Under the pieces are notes generated by a model that saw only the letters and a list, made by a program, of their open reading frames with translations, was not told the origin of the DNA and did not search any database. Of a stretch of DNA of 64,000 bases, positions 25,497 through 34,439 are shown in pieces. Numbering within the stretch: position 1 is the stretch's first letter; each line of letters starts with the position of its first letter. Location of the stretch: assembly GCA_028288705.1 (NCBI GenBank), contig JAQBNH010000007.1, positions 248,001-312,000 on the forward strand. The letters are read 5' to 3'. The DNA is from Ferruginibacter sp. Lineage in GTDB: Bacteria; Bacteroidota; Bacteroidia; Chitinophagales; Chitinophagaceae. The translations under genes were made by a program, and so were the position numbers.

Positions 25497-27758
25497 TTAT
25501 AAATTATTGTTGATAGCATCCTGTGTACGATCGATCCCGAAACTTAAAAAACAACCGAGGTAAACAAAACGTTTGGATGGCGGCGTGATCGCTTCTTTCC
25601 TGTTGGCGATGCCTGCATAATTATACCCGTACACCTGGTTTTGCCCGAGAACATTGCTCACCGAAAGCACCCATACCAAAAAGGTTTTTTTATTCGTCTT
25701 ACCCAGGTTTGGCAGGTAATTCAGGCTAAAACTCAGGTTATTGTAGTTGATCGTTTCACCTGCATCCGCAACAACATATTTCGCCTGGCTATTATCATAT
25801 TTCAGTTGATAGTATGGCCGGCCCGTTGCAAAATTGTAGCTCGCATTAAAGCCTGTTTTCCAGGGTAACACAAATTTTTTCACCACGAATGAAGCCGTAT
25901 GTTTCGCTGCGAAACTGGGGCGCATTGAGCCGGGGAAATTCAGGTAATCGCGTTTTGTATCGAGGTAGGAATAAGAGATCCAGTAGTCTACATCCTTTAA
26001 TGATTTTTTATCCCGCCAGAACAATTCTATACCGCGCGCGTAGCCATTCCCGTTGTTATTGGTTGCTACTTCACGGCCATTGCTGTTGGGCAAAGTTTTG
26101 AACAACTGGTCATATTGTTTGTAAAAAAGTTCTGTCCGGAAAGTGCGCTGGTTGTTCAGGCGCTGGTATTGTAATATATAATGAGAAGCCTTTGCAAAAT
26201 CCAGCTGGCCTGTTGGTGCCGGGAGGTATTTACGTTCGGGGTTTTGATAAAAAATTCCATACGCAAATGAAGCCTGGCTATTGTCTTTAAATTTATACGC
26301 AAGCGATGCCCGCGGCGCGATGTTCCATTTATCCATCAGCGTAGAATGTTCCAGCCTTCCCCCCAGCTTTGCAGCAATATCTTTGGTGATGTAAAAATCT
26401 GTTTCTGCAAAAGCCGCAGTAAGATTATCTTCCACCGTTTCATTGTATTTGGCACCTGTATATAATGTATAGCTGCTTTTTTCATTGCTGTAAAAATGGT
26501 CTGCACCAAAACGAACGGCATTAAGCCCGCCTAATCTTTTTTCTAAAACGATCCGCGCCTGCCCATACCATGCTTTATTAACCAGGTCGAAATTTTTGAA
26601 CGCATACCCTGATGGTGAAGTGAAGACCTGCTTGTTATAGTCAGCATCCTGCAATTCATTTTCAATCTGGTCTTTATTGGTGCTGAAACTGATGCCGGTA
26701 TTAAATTTCCAGCCTCTCCCGAAATTTTCTTTCCAGTTCAGGTTCTGATAGGTGTTCAGGTTTTCGATACCGAAAGAATTCTGCAGACTTGTTGAGTCAA
26801 TATCCGGACTCCTTAGCGCGGTTTGGTTCCAGCTGGCATAACCGTAATACTTTAAAAAACCACCATGTTTGGTTTTGATGCGAAAATTTGCATCGCCCTG
26901 GTGGTAAGTGGGCGTTTTATAAAAATCCTGTTTTTGTTTGATCACCGCAAAGGCCAGTGCCAGATTGGTGTAATTATAGGAAATACCCCAGGATGATTTC
27001 TTGTCTTTCGCCAGTTTTTGAATACCGCCCCCGATGCCGAGCACAGAAAGGGAAAGGTCTGCCTCCGTTCTTTCCGGCAGATCGTTGGATTCGAGGATCA
27101 ATGCTGCCGATAAAGCCTGGCCGTAAAGCGCGGAATAGCCACCGGCACTAAAAACCGTTCCCTTAAACAGGAAGGGATTAAACCTCCCGCGTGTAGCCAA
27201 CCCCGGCAGGCTGCTGTAGAAAAAGTTGTTGACCAGGTTCCCATCGATAAAGATCTTACTTTCAGTCGCCGTTCCGCCGCGTACGAACAGCCCTTCAGAT
27301 TCACCAACCTGTTGTGTACCGGGTAAGGTTTTAAGCGCCCCGGTGATATCTCCATTGGCGCTGGCTGTGGTCACGATATCCAGGGATGAAAGCACGGTTC
27401 CCTTTTTTTTGTCGCTCGCCTCAAAGGAACCGGCCGTGATCGTTACGGCATTTAGTTCAGTTATGAGTTCTTTTAAAGATATGTTCAGGCTGATTGCCTC
27501 GTTGCCGATACTCACCGGCCTCGACACCGCCCCGTAACCCATTAAAGTTATTTCAACTATCTGGGCGCCTTTTTCGGTAGTGCTGAAGGAAAAGTTCCCC
27601 AGGGAGTCGGAAGTGGCCCCGTCGTAAGAGTTTTTAAGGCTAACGCTTGCGCCCGGGAGTGGCTTATTCTTGTTGTCTGTGATCTTCCCTTTCAGGTTAA
27701 TCTGTCCAAACACAGGGAAAAGAAAGCTGCTGAGCAATACCGTAATCAGAAATTTCAT
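25497..27758 (-). CDS. TonB-dependent outer-membrane receptor
   Basis: A 753-residue outer-membrane transporter. Signal peptide 1-18 (MKFLITVLLSSFLFPVFG). CarboxypepD_reg-like domain at about 20-100 (LKGKITDNKNKPLPGASVSLKN...SDSLGNFSF). Plug domain at about 115-235 with LKTLPGTQQVGESEGLFVRGG and the ATESKIFIDG strand. A 22-strand barrel with repeated aromatic strand ends fills the rest (YGYASWNQTAL, WILVF is not seen at the end; the last strand reads FVYLGCFLSFGI). No SusD partner gene is adjacent, so it is not a glycan SusCD system. It is the first gene of the minus-strand run down to 20369, with a good promoter at 27775-27806. Substrate unknown. Confidence 0.94.
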   Translation of the reverse strand: MKFLITVLLSSFLFPVFGQINLKGKITDNKNKPLPGASVSLKNSYDGATSDSLGNFSFSTTEKGAQIVEITLMGYGAVSRPVSIGNEAISLNISLKELITELNAVTITAGSFEASDKKKGTVLSSLDIVTTASANGDITGALKTLPGTQQVGESEGLFVRGGTATESKIFIDGNLVNNFFYSSLPGLATRGRFNPFLFKGTVFSAGGYSALYGQALSAALILESNDLPERTEADLSLSVLGIGGGIQKLAKDKKSSWGISYNYTNLALAFAVIKQKQDFYKTPTYHQGDANFRIKTKHGGFLKYYGYASWNQTALRSPDIDSTSLQNSFGIENLNTYQNLNWKENFGRGWKFNTGISFSTNKDQIENELQDADYNKQVFTSPSGYAFKNFDLVNKAWYGQARIVLEKRLGGLNAVRFGADHFYSNEKSSYTLYTGAKYNETVEDNLTAAFAETDFYITKDIAAKLGGRLEHSTLMDKWNIAPRASLAYKFKDNSQASFAYGIFYQNPERKYLPAPTGQLDFAKASHYILQYQRLNNQRTFRTELFYKQYDQLFKTLPNSNGREVATNNNGNGYARGIELFWRDKKSLKDVDYWISYSYLDTKRDYLNFPGSMRPSFAAKHTASFVVKKFVLPWKTGFNASYNFATGRPYYQLKYDNSQAKYVVADAGETINYNNLSFSLNYLPNLGKTNKKTFLVWVLSVSNVLGQNQVYGYNYAGIANRKEAITPPSKRFVYLGCFLSFGIDRTQDAINNNL

Positions 27759-27774
27759 TTTGGTAAATTTGTCA

Positions 27775-27806
27775 CAAACATAGAGTAGTTTATTTTATAA
27801 ACCAAA
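27775..27806 (-). promoter_or_regulatory. Promoter of the TonB-receptor run (TTTG - 20 bp - TATGTTTG)
   Basis: Read on the minus strand: TTTG at 27806-27803, a 20-bp spacer, then TATGTTTG at 27782-27775, a full match to the Bacteroidota -33/-7 pattern. It ends 16 nt before the receptor ATG. It is the best-formed promoter I found in the window. Confidence 0.65.
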
Positions 27807-28208
27807 TATTTTGAAATTAATTTTCAAGCTAAATCCAGTTGGAAACAAGTGGGAAGAAAAAACTTAAATTCAAACGTAACACCATAATAATGAATGTATT
27901 AAGGCCACCTCGCCTGTCAACCACCAGCCACCTGGAAGCTGGCTAAACTTATACACAGTTTCAAAAATTAATTTTTTTTTGTGGGGGCAATTTGTAATTT
28001 AGCAATAGAATTTAATGGGTTAGTAAGTACAAAGGGTCGACAGAAATGTTGACCCTTTTACTTTTTAGCAACTCTGGCTCAATGATTTTATTGTAATTTT
28101 TTTGCGCAACTTGTAAACCATCTCTTCACATTTTTTTCCGCGTGATTTTCCTTTTTACATTTTCCATCTGCACAATCTTTTCCGCTGCATTAAGATTATT
28201 TTTACGCC
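27807..28208. other. 400-bp gene-free divergent gap before radA
   Basis: AT-rich, with no open frame of note on either strand. It contains the receptor promoter at one end, an orphan terminator-like hairpin at 28031-28066 in the middle, and TATTTTTA (near -7 match) just before radA. The rest shows no repeats or clear structure. Confidence 0.6.
28031..28066 (+). terminator. Terminator-like hairpin with no gene upstream; possible small RNA end
   Basis: AAAGGGTCGAC (28031-28041) pairs with GTTGACCCTTT (28048-28058) with one G-U, 6-nt loop AGAAAT, followed by a T-rich run TACTTTTT to 28066. The only gene to the left runs the other way. A weak -7-like TAATTTAG lies at 27995-28002. A short transcript of about 60 nt ending here would fit a small RNA. 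Confidence 0.5.
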
Positions 28209-29582
28209 ATGAGTAAAACGAAATCTGCATTTTTTTGTCAGAATTGCGGACATGAAAGTGCAAAGTGGGTCGGTAAATGTCCGTCTTGCGAACAGTGGAA
28301 TACTTTTGTTGAAGAAGTTGTGCAAAAAGGAAACGACAAAACCACGAAAGATGACTGGAAAGAATTCAGCGGCTTATCAAAATTAAAAACGATCGCCCTG
28401 AGTGATGTGAGCAGCGCTGAAGAAAAAAGAATTCAAACCACAGACTCAGAATTAAACCGCGTGCTCGGCGGCGGAATCGTTTTAGGCAGCATCGTTTTAG
28501 TTGCCGGCGAACCGGGCATCGGAAAGAGTACGTTATTCCTCCAGATCGGTTTACAGTTACAAAGTGTTCGTGTCTTATATATCAGCGGGGAAGAGAGTGA
28601 GCAGCAAATTAAAATGCGCGCCGACAGGATCGGGGTAGCCGGTGATGATTTTTACCTGTTAACCGAGACGAGCACGCAGACGATTTTCCAGGAGATCAAA
28701 AAACTAAAACCGGAGATGGTGATCGTGGATTCGATCCAGACATTGCAATCTCCTTTTGTTGAATCGGCACCGGGCAGTATCAGCCAGATCCGGGAATGCG
28801 CGGCCGAATTGCAGCGTTTTGCAAAGGAGACCAACACGCCGGTTTTCCTCATCGGGCATATCACCAAAGATGGCAATATCGCAGGGCCAAAGATCCTGGA
28901 ACATATGGTGGACACGGTTTTGCAGTTCGAAGGTGATCGCCATTATGCCTACCGTATCTTGCGCACGCTTAAGAATCGTTTTGGTTCAACAGCTGAATTA
29001 GGCATCTATGAAATGTCGAGCGAAGGCATGCGTCCCGTACTGAACCCGAGCGAAATATTGATCACACAAAAAGAAGATCAGTTAAGCGGCATCGCGATCG
29101 CTGCCACGATCGAAGGCATGCGACCGTTATTAATAGAAACACAGGCATTGGTTACGCAAAGCGTTTACGGAACACCGCAAAGAACCGTGAGTGGTTTCGA
29201 TTTACGCCGCCTGCAATTGCTGTTAGCGGTGTTGGAAAAACGTGGTGGTTTTCATTTTGGCGTGAAGGATGTCTTCATCAATATTGCGGGCGGAATAAAA
29301 GTTGAAGATCCATCTATCGATCTCGCGATCGTTTGTGCGTTGTTAAGCAGCTATGAAGATGTGGCCCTTCCCCAGCATATTTGTTTTGCCGGAGAAGTTG
29401 GATTAAGCGGAGAGATCCGCGCGGTAAATCGGATTGAACAAAGAATTGCCGAAGCAGAAAAACTTGGCTTCGAAAAAATCATCCTGAGTAAATACAATAC
29501 CAAATCGCTGGGCAAATTAAAATTCAATATAGAAGTGGTAGCGTTGGGAAAAGTAGAAGAAGTTTATCAATACCTTTTTTAG
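28209..29582 (+). CDS. radA: DNA repair protein RadA
   Basis: Processes recombination intermediates together with RecA as a branch-migration ATPase. The 457-residue chain has a zinc finger with Cys10, 13, 24, 27 (CQNC...CPSC), a RecA-like domain with Walker A GEPGIGKST (100-108) and Walker B MVIVDSIQT, the RadA-specific KNRFG motif (LKNRFGS), and a C-terminal Lon-like domain (DVFINIAGGIKVEDPSIDLAI, FAGEVGLSGEIRAVNRIEQRI). The length is normal for the family. comF follows after 77 bp on the same strand. Confidence 0.97.
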   Translation: MSKTKSAFFCQNCGHESAKWVGKCPSCEQWNTFVEEVVQKGNDKTTKDDWKEFSGLSKLKTIALSDVSSAEEKRIQTTDSELNRVLGGGIVLGSIVLVAGEPGIGKSTLFLQIGLQLQSVRVLYISGEESEQQIKMRADRIGVAGDDFYLLTETSTQTIFQEIKKLKPEMVIVDSIQTLQSPFVESAPGSISQIRECAAELQRFAKETNTPVFLIGHITKDGNIAGPKILEHMVDTVLQFEGDRHYAYRILRTLKNRFGSTAELGIYEMSSEGMRPVLNPSEILITQKEDQLSGIAIAATIEGMRPLLIETQALVTQSVYGTPQRTVSGFDLRRLQLLLAVLEKRGGFHFGVKDVFINIAGGIKVEDPSIDLAIVCALLSSYEDVALPQHICFAGEVGLSGEIRAVNRIEQRIAEAEKLGFEKIILSKYNTKSLGKLKFNIEVVALGKVEEVYQYLF

Positions 29583-29659
29583 GAAGAATAAAACCGGAAA
29601 CGGGAGGTGTATTTCCGTTCAATCAAAAAGCCGCAGGATGTATTTTTCAGAAAAAAATC

Positions 29660-30358
29660 ATGCGGCTTCGTCATTTGCTTTCCGACAGTTTCCATCTTTT
29701 TTATCCGCACAATTGTATGGGTTGCGGGTCAGATATACTCGGGCAGGCGGAGCAACTTTGCCTGCGTTGTATTCATGCATTACCACACACAGAATTCGAG
29801 AAATATCCTCTAAACCCGGTCGAAAGGATATTTCATGGCCGGGTCTCCCTGCTGGCGGCCCACAGTGAGTTCTATTTTGCCAAAGGGCAGCTCATCCAGG
29901 CACTGATGCACCAGCTGAAATACAGGAACAACCGGCTGATCGGCGAATGGCTGGGTCATTTAATGGGAAAGCACCTGCTGGACAGCGGCCGCTTCAGCGG
30001 AATAGACTACCTCGTGCCATTGCCTATGTTCCCCGCGAAAGAGTTCAAACGGGGTTACAACCAGGCAACGGTGATCTGTTCGGGCATCTCGGGGGCCATG
30101 CAAATCCCCGTAAATACCCGGCAGATCACCAGGAAAACCGCCACTGAAACCCAAACCCTGAAAAACCGCACCGAGCGTTGGGAAAATGTTGCAGGGAGTT
30201 TCGACTGTAACAATGAACAAATCCTGCAGGGAAAAACGATCCTGCTGGTAGATGATGTGCTCACCACCGGTGCCACGTTGGAAGCCTGCGCCCAAACCAT
30301 TTTAAAGATTCCCGGCACGCGGCTCGCGATCGCCACACTCGCCATCGCAAGTAAATAG
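29660..30358 (+). CDS. ComF family protein (phosphoribosyltransferase fold)
   Basis: A 232-residue protein of the ComF/GntX family; in naturally competent bacteria it is linked to uptake of DNA, otherwise its reaction is unclear. A four-cysteine zinc element at the N-terminus (Cys19, 22, 34, 37) precedes the type I phosphoribosyltransferase domain with the PRPP loop ILLVDDVLTTGATLEAC near the C-terminus. Central motif YLVPLPMFPAKEFKRGYNQA is typical. The ATG at 29660 leaves the standard short leader before LFYPHNCMGC. The lipoprotein gene starts 20 nt downstream. Confidence 0.93.
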   Translation: MRLRHLLSDSFHLFYPHNCMGCGSDILGQAEQLCLRCIHALPHTEFEKYPLNPVERIFHGRVSLLAAHSEFYFAKGQLIQALMHQLKYRNNRLIGEWLGHLMGKHLLDSGRFSGIDYLVPLPMFPAKEFKRGYNQATVICSGISGAMQIPVNTRQITRKTATETQTLKNRTERWENVAGSFDCNNEQILQGKTILLVDDVLTTGATLEACAQTILKIPGTRLAIATLAIASK

Positions 30359-30365
30359 ATTATTG

Positions 30366-30373
30366 TAGATTTG
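30366..30373 (+). promoter_or_regulatory. Candidate -7 box TAGATTTG
   Basis: A full TAnnTTTG match ending 5 nt before the ATG at 30379, which would give a leaderless or nearly leaderless mRNA. No -33 box of good spacing is seen. Confidence 0.3.
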
Positions 30374-30378
30374 TTTTG

Positions 30379-31779
30379 ATGAAACAACATTCCTTACTGC
30401 TCATTGCCATCCTCACACTTGGTCTTCTTTATTCCTGCAAGAAAGAATCTTTCATCAGCAGCGCAGATGCCCGCTTACTCACGAGCGTAGATACCCTCAA
30501 ATTTGATACAGTATTTACAAGTACAGGTTCTGTTACGAGGTCTTTTAAAATCATCAATGATAACAGCCAGCAACTTCGCTTGTCTGAAGTGAAACTAATG
30601 GGCGGCGCCACATCTGCTTTCAAAATAAATATCAACGGCATCGCTGTTCCACAATTAAATGATGTAGAGATCGCTGCGAATGACAGCATCTATATCTTCG
30701 TTTCTGTTACCGTAAATCCTACAACGGCAAATCTTCCCTTTATCATCAGCGACAGTATCCGCATTAGTTATAATGGCAATCAACGCTTTGTACAATTACA
30801 GGCTTTCGGGCAAAATGCGGTCTTTCTGCAAAACGCGGTCATTCATGGAAACACAACCTGGACCAATACCCGTCCATATGTGATCCTTGGAAGTCTGCGC
30901 GTAGATACTACTGCGGTGTTAACTATTCCGGCGGGAACAAAAATTTTCGCCCATGCCAACGCCCCTGTAATTGTAGATGGGAGCTTGCTGGTGAACGGCA
31001 CAAAAGCCGCCCCGGTTATTTTTACCGGAGATCGCCTGGACGAACCTTATAAAGATTTTCCGGGAAGCTGGCCCGGCATCTATTTTCGTGGCCAAAGCCG
31101 CGACAATAATATACGTTTTGCCGAAATAAGGAATGCTTACCAGGCGATCGTTGTGCAGCAACCTTCCGTCAATGGCCAGCCGAAGCTCATTCTCCGGCAA
31201 TCCATCATCGATAATGCCTACGATGCCGGACTCATCGGATTTAATACCAGCATTCGTGGAGAAAACCTGCTGATCAGCAATTGCAGTAAGAATATCCTGA
31301 TCGAGTTAGGTGGAAACTACCAATTTTCGCATTGTACCGCAGCAACCTACTCCAACGCTTACCTGCTCCATAAAACACCTGTTGCCTATATCTCAAATGC
31401 CACTGAAGTGAGTAGTGGAAATTTCGTAGCAGATCTTACCGCTTCTTTCACCAATTGCATTTTCTGGGGTGAAAATGGAACGGTTGATAACGAACTGCAG
31501 GTGAATAAGCAGGGCAATACGATATTCAGTGTAACTTTGACAAACTGCCTGTATAAAGCAGTGGCAGATCCGGCCAATACAGTCATAACCGGAAGTTTAA
31601 AAAACCTGCCACCGATGTTCGACAGTATTGATGTTAATCATAAATATTTCAATTTTCATACAAGCAGTGCAACTGCACCTGGTATAAACAAAGGTATCGC
31701 GACAGCATTGTTGAAAGACCTCGACGATGCCAACCGAAACGTGGGGCTGCCGGATTTAGGATGTTATGAAAAGCAATAA
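30379..31779 (+). CDS. Lipoprotein with a right-handed beta-helix domain
   Basis: A 466-residue lipoprotein: signal with lipobox LLYSC, Cys at about 20. An N-terminal Ig-like domain follows (LKFDTVFTSTGSVTRSFKIINDNSQQLRL, about 40-155). Next is a parallel beta-helix region (about 160-430) whose rungs include VDGSLLVNGTKAAPVIFTG, PGSWPGIYFRGQSRDNNIRFAEIRNAY, ILRQSIIDNAYDAGLIG and LLISNCSKNILIELGG. The C-terminus GLPDLGCYEKQ resembles the end of choice-of-anchor surface proteins. Such helices often bind polysaccharide, but no catalytic residues can be named. The TTG codon at 30376 is not used as start because an ATG follows directly. Confidence 0.85.
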   Translation: MKQHSLLLIAILTLGLLYSCKKESFISSADARLLTSVDTLKFDTVFTSTGSVTRSFKIINDNSQQLRLSEVKLMGGATSAFKININGIAVPQLNDVEIAANDSIYIFVSVTVNPTTANLPFIISDSIRISYNGNQRFVQLQAFGQNAVFLQNAVIHGNTTWTNTRPYVILGSLRVDTTAVLTIPAGTKIFAHANAPVIVDGSLLVNGTKAAPVIFTGDRLDEPYKDFPGSWPGIYFRGQSRDNNIRFAEIRNAYQAIVVQQPSVNGQPKLILRQSIIDNAYDAGLIGFNTSIRGENLLISNCSKNILIELGGNYQFSHCTAATYSNAYLLHKTPVAYISNATEVSSGNFVADLTASFTNCIFWGENGTVDNELQVNKQGNTIFSVTLTNCLYKAVADPANTVITGSLKNLPPMFDSIDVNHKYFNFHTSSATAPGINKGIATALLKDLDDANRNVGLPDLGCYEKQ

Positions 31780-31822
31780 CGAACTTTTTTCTTAATCATA
31801 CGTATATACTAAAAACCTGATC

Positions 31823-32386
31823 ATGATAAAATTAATCGCCCTTTCTGCAGCACTATTCAGTTGCATGGCACCATCAAATAACACCGTTTCCATGAATGCT
31901 GAGCCGATGCCGGTAACAAAATCGATCTATGATTTTAAAGTAGAATCTTTAGACGGGGGCAAAATTGATTTTTCCAGCTTTAAAGGAAAAAAAATCCTCG
32001 TAGTAAACACTGCGTCAGAATGTGGTTACACGCCGCAATACAAAGACCTGCAGGCGTTGTATGAAAAATATAAAGACCGCCTGGTAATCGTTGGTTTCCC
32101 GGCAAACAATTTTGGCGGGCAGGAACCGGGAACAAATACAGAGATCAAAACTTTCTGCGAAAAAAATTATGGTGTGAGTTTCCCGATGGCGGCAAAGATT
32201 TCGGTTAAAGGAGAGGATATGGCGCCGATCTACCAATGGTTAACCCATAAAGATCAGAATGGCGTGTTGGATGCGGAGATCAAATGGAATTTCAATAAAT
32301 TTTTAATCGATGAGAACGGTCATATGGTTGCTTACTTCCCGAGCAAAGTGACGCCGATGAGCGAAGAGATCACGAGCAAATTATAA
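31823..32386 (+). CDS. Glutathione peroxidase-family thiol peroxidase, likely lipoprotein
   Basis: Reduces peroxides with a catalytic cysteine. The 187-residue chain carries Cys67 in NTASECGYT, Gln100 in FGGQEPGT and Trp155-Asn156 in KWNFNKFL, the standard tetrad. Cys112 (FCEKNY) is in place to act as the resolving cysteine of thioredoxin-dependent members. The first 14 residues (MIKLIALSAALFSC) form a lipobox, so the enzyme would be tethered on the periplasmic side rather than cytosolic. A terminator follows at 32404. Confidence 0.93.
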   Translation: MIKLIALSAALFSCMAPSNNTVSMNAEPMPVTKSIYDFKVESLDGGKIDFSSFKGKKILVVNTASECGYTPQYKDLQALYEKYKDRLVIVGFPANNFGGQEPGTNTEIKTFCEKNYGVSFPMAAKISVKGEDMAPIYQWLTHKDQNGVLDAEIKWNFNKFLIDENGHMVAYFPSKVTPMSEEITSKL

Positions 32387-32403
32387 TATGGAATGAGGTA
32401 ATG

Positions 32404-32431
32404 AAAAGCCGCAGCGATGCGGCTTTTTTTA
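32404..32431. terminator. Rho-independent terminator, usable in both directions
   Basis: AAAAGCCGCA (32404-32413), loop GCGA, TGCGGCTTTT (32418-32427) with T residues to 32430. It separates the peroxidase gene from the convergent transposase gene. Confidence 0.92.
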
Positions 32432-32441
32432 TGCCCGGGAA

Positions 32442-32894
32442 TTACTCTGATAGCAGATACTTTTCGTTATATGCTACTTTGTTCTCCTGCAGCATCCGGA
32501 TGTATTCAGCATAAAAACCTTCTACTTTATGATGTAGCTTTTGGTTTTTCACATATTGGATGATCATGTTGCGTTCGCGGATGGAATAGGTGAACGCTGC
32601 ATAACCTATTTGCCAGCCAATGAAATCAGGAAAATATCCAGACGCTTTCATCCAGAGGCTACTGGCTACTTTGATGTCTTTTACAAAGTCTGCAAGGCTG
32701 ATAGATGGGTGTAATTCTGTAGCGATATGAATATGATCTTCCACACCATTGATCCAAAATAATTGGCAATTTCCATTTTTAACAATCCCGGAAATGTATT
32801 GATAGAGTTTCTCATCATGTTGCAAGTTGATCGTTGGCCGGCGGTATTTGGTTCCGAAAACGATTTGGTAAAATATCTGGCGATACGAACTCAT
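32442..32894 (-). CDS. IS200-like / REP-associated tyrosine transposase (RAYT)
   Basis: A 150-residue HUH-superfamily transposase. Start MSSYRQIFYQIVFGTKYR is the standard family N-terminus, so the ATG at 32894 is chosen over the in-frame ATG at 32942. The HUH pair is His54 and His56 in VEDHIHI and the catalytic tyrosine is Tyr114 in QYVKNQ. The palindrome cluster at 33021-33197 lies directly upstream, which fits a transposase that acts on small extragenic palindromes. No second gene (TnpB) and no terminal inverted repeats flank it. Strand direction opposes the genes on both sides. Confidence 0.92.
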   Translation of the reverse strand: MSSYRQIFYQIVFGTKYRRPTINLQHDEKLYQYISGIVKNGNCQLFWINGVEDHIHIATELHPSISLADFVKDIKVASSLWMKASGYFPDFIGWQIGYAAFTYSIRERNMIIQYVKNQKLHHKVEGFYAEYIRMLQENKVAYNEKYLLSE

Positions 32895-33020
32895 AGCTAT
32901 GTTGTATGTTGGCAAACCTAAGGGTTGTTCATACTTCTGCAAGATTTATCCTTCTGTTTTAAAAGCATATAAGTGAGCTTTTTTAACGCGAATTTCCTGG
33001 CTTTCTGCCAGCCGAAAAAG

Positions 33021-33197
33021 CTACGGGCTCCACCCGCAGACATCAAATTTCAATCCCTCCGGGATTGCACCCTTCACCAAAAGTCCGAAGGACTTGAATT
33101 TTGTTACCTCGGGACGAAGTCCGGAGATAAATCAAGGACCTCTCAATATTAAGTCCGGAGGACTTAAACCTTTGCTCTCCCGGAAGAAGCCTGGGGA
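33021..33197. repeat. Cluster of five or more small palindromes beside the RAYT
   Basis: Imperfect or perfect stem-loops: CTACGGG/CCCGCAG (33021-33039, one mismatch), CAATCCC-TCC-GGGATTG (33051-33067), AAGTCC-GAA-GGACTT (33081-33095), CTCGGGAC-GAA-GTCCGGAG (33108-33126, one mismatch) and AAGTCC-GGA-GGACTT (33151-33165). A looser one follows at about 33175-33197. Several share the core AAGTCC(N3)GGACTT with 3-nt loops. They fill the gap between the transposase and holB. This is the layout expected for REP-type repeats mobilised by a RAYT. Confidence 0.85.
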
Positions 33198-33221
33198 CTA
33201 AAAATCGATTAATTTGCAGCC

Positions 33222-34439
33222 ATGCAATTTGAAGAGGTCATCGGTCAACGGGAATTAAAACAGCAACTCGTAAGCATGGTTCAGCAAAACCGCCTTAGCC
33301 ATGCCCTGCTTTTCCTCGGTCGTGAAGGAAGCGGTGCCCTTTCTTTAGCCCGCGCCTTTGCCCAATATTCTGTTTGCGAAAAGGTAAATGGAACTTTTAA
33401 ACCGGTGGTATCCACGGAGATCTCCCTGTTCGGTGATGAACCTGCAACAGCATCAGCAGATGAACCGGGCGTTTACCAGGATTCCTGTGGAGAATGTGCT
33501 GCCTGCTTAAAAGCAGCAAAACTGATCCATCCCGATATCCATTTTTCTTATCCGGTTATTCCACGGAAATCCGGCGACAAACCTGTGAGTACAGATTATA
33601 TAACGGAATGGCGCGAGTTCATTCAGCAACACCCTTACGGTAATAACTTCGACTGGCTGCAGTTTATCGGCGCGGAAAATAAACAGGGCAATATCTCTAC
33701 CCATGAATGTGCCGATATTATCCGCAAGATGAGCCTGAAAAGCTTCGAAGCGGGTTACAAGATCCTGATCATGTGGATGCCGGAAATGCTGGGGAAAGAG
33801 GGGAATAAATTGCTAAAACTGATTGAGGAACCACCACCGGGCAGCCTGTTTATCCTCGTGGCAGAAAACGACGCACTGGTGTTGCCCACCATCCTTTCCC
33901 GAACTCAACTGGTGAAAGTACCGATGCTTCAGCCCCAAGAGATCGAGGCTGCACTTGAATTAAGGGAAGGAATCGCTATCAATAAGGCTGAGCAGATCGC
34001 GGCGGTTAGTGAAGGCAATTATCATGAGGCTTTGCAACAACTGGCACACGCGGAAGATGATTGGGAACTCCTGCTCCGCGATTGGCTCAACAGCATTTTA
34101 AAAACCGGGCCGGCAGCGCAGGTAAAATGGATCGACGAAGTGAGCAAGATCGGGCGCGAAAAACAAAAGCAATTCCTTAAATATTTCACGCACTTGTTGG
34201 AGCATGCTATACGCACGGGCATCCTTGGTCAAAATGGACAAGAAACATCAGCCACCAATGATTTCGCCACGCGCCTTAACCGCATCTGTGATATCAGCCA
34301 GCAGGAAGCGATCGTCCACGAACTCGACCAGGCGGCCTATTATATAGAAAGAAACGCGAATGCGAAAATGCTCTTCCACGCCCTCACCATTAAGTTATAC
34401 CATATTATTAGCAACAAATCAGTAATTTTGGTTCAATAG
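33222..34439 (+). CDS. holB: DNA polymerase III delta' subunit
   Basis: Clamp-loader subunit. The 405-residue chain begins with FEEVIGQRELKQQLVSMVQQNRLSHALLFLG, typical of clamp-loader subunits. It keeps a zinc-binding set (Cys52, Cys89, Cys92, Cys95) but its P-loop is GREGSGALS (33-41) with alanine instead of lysine, so it should not bind ATP, which is normal for delta'. The region NKLLKLIEEPPPGSLFILVAEND and SRTQLVKVP is diagnostic. ricT follows on the same strand, a pairing also known in Bacillus subtilis (holB-yaaT). Confidence 0.94.
   Translation: MQFEEVIGQRELKQQLVSMVQQNRLSHALLFLGREGSGALSLARAFAQYSVCEKVNGTFKPVVSTEISLFGDEPATASADEPGVYQDSCGECAACLKAAKLIHPDIHFSYPVIPRKSGDKPVSTDYITEWREFIQQHPYGNNFDWLQFIGAENKQGNISTHECADIIRKMSLKSFEAGYKILIMWMPEMLGKEGNKLLKLIEEPPPGSLFILVAENDALVLPTILSRTQLVKVPMLQPQEIEAALELREGIAINKAEQIAAVSEGNYHEALQQLAHAEDDWELLLRDWLNSILKTGPAAQVKWIDEVSKIGREKQKQFLKYFTHLLEHAIRTGILGQNGQETSATNDFATRLNRICDISQQEAIVHELDQAAYYIERNANAKMLFHALTIKLYHIISNKSVILVQ

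Noticed and set aside
29629..29667. AGCCGCA/TGCGGCT stem holding the comF start codon
   Set aside because: Only 7 bp with a 25-nt loop, likely chance.
30376..30378. TTG start for the beta-helix lipoprotein
   Set aside because: An ATG follows directly and gives the same signal peptide; the same applies to the TTG codons at 45455 and 60066.
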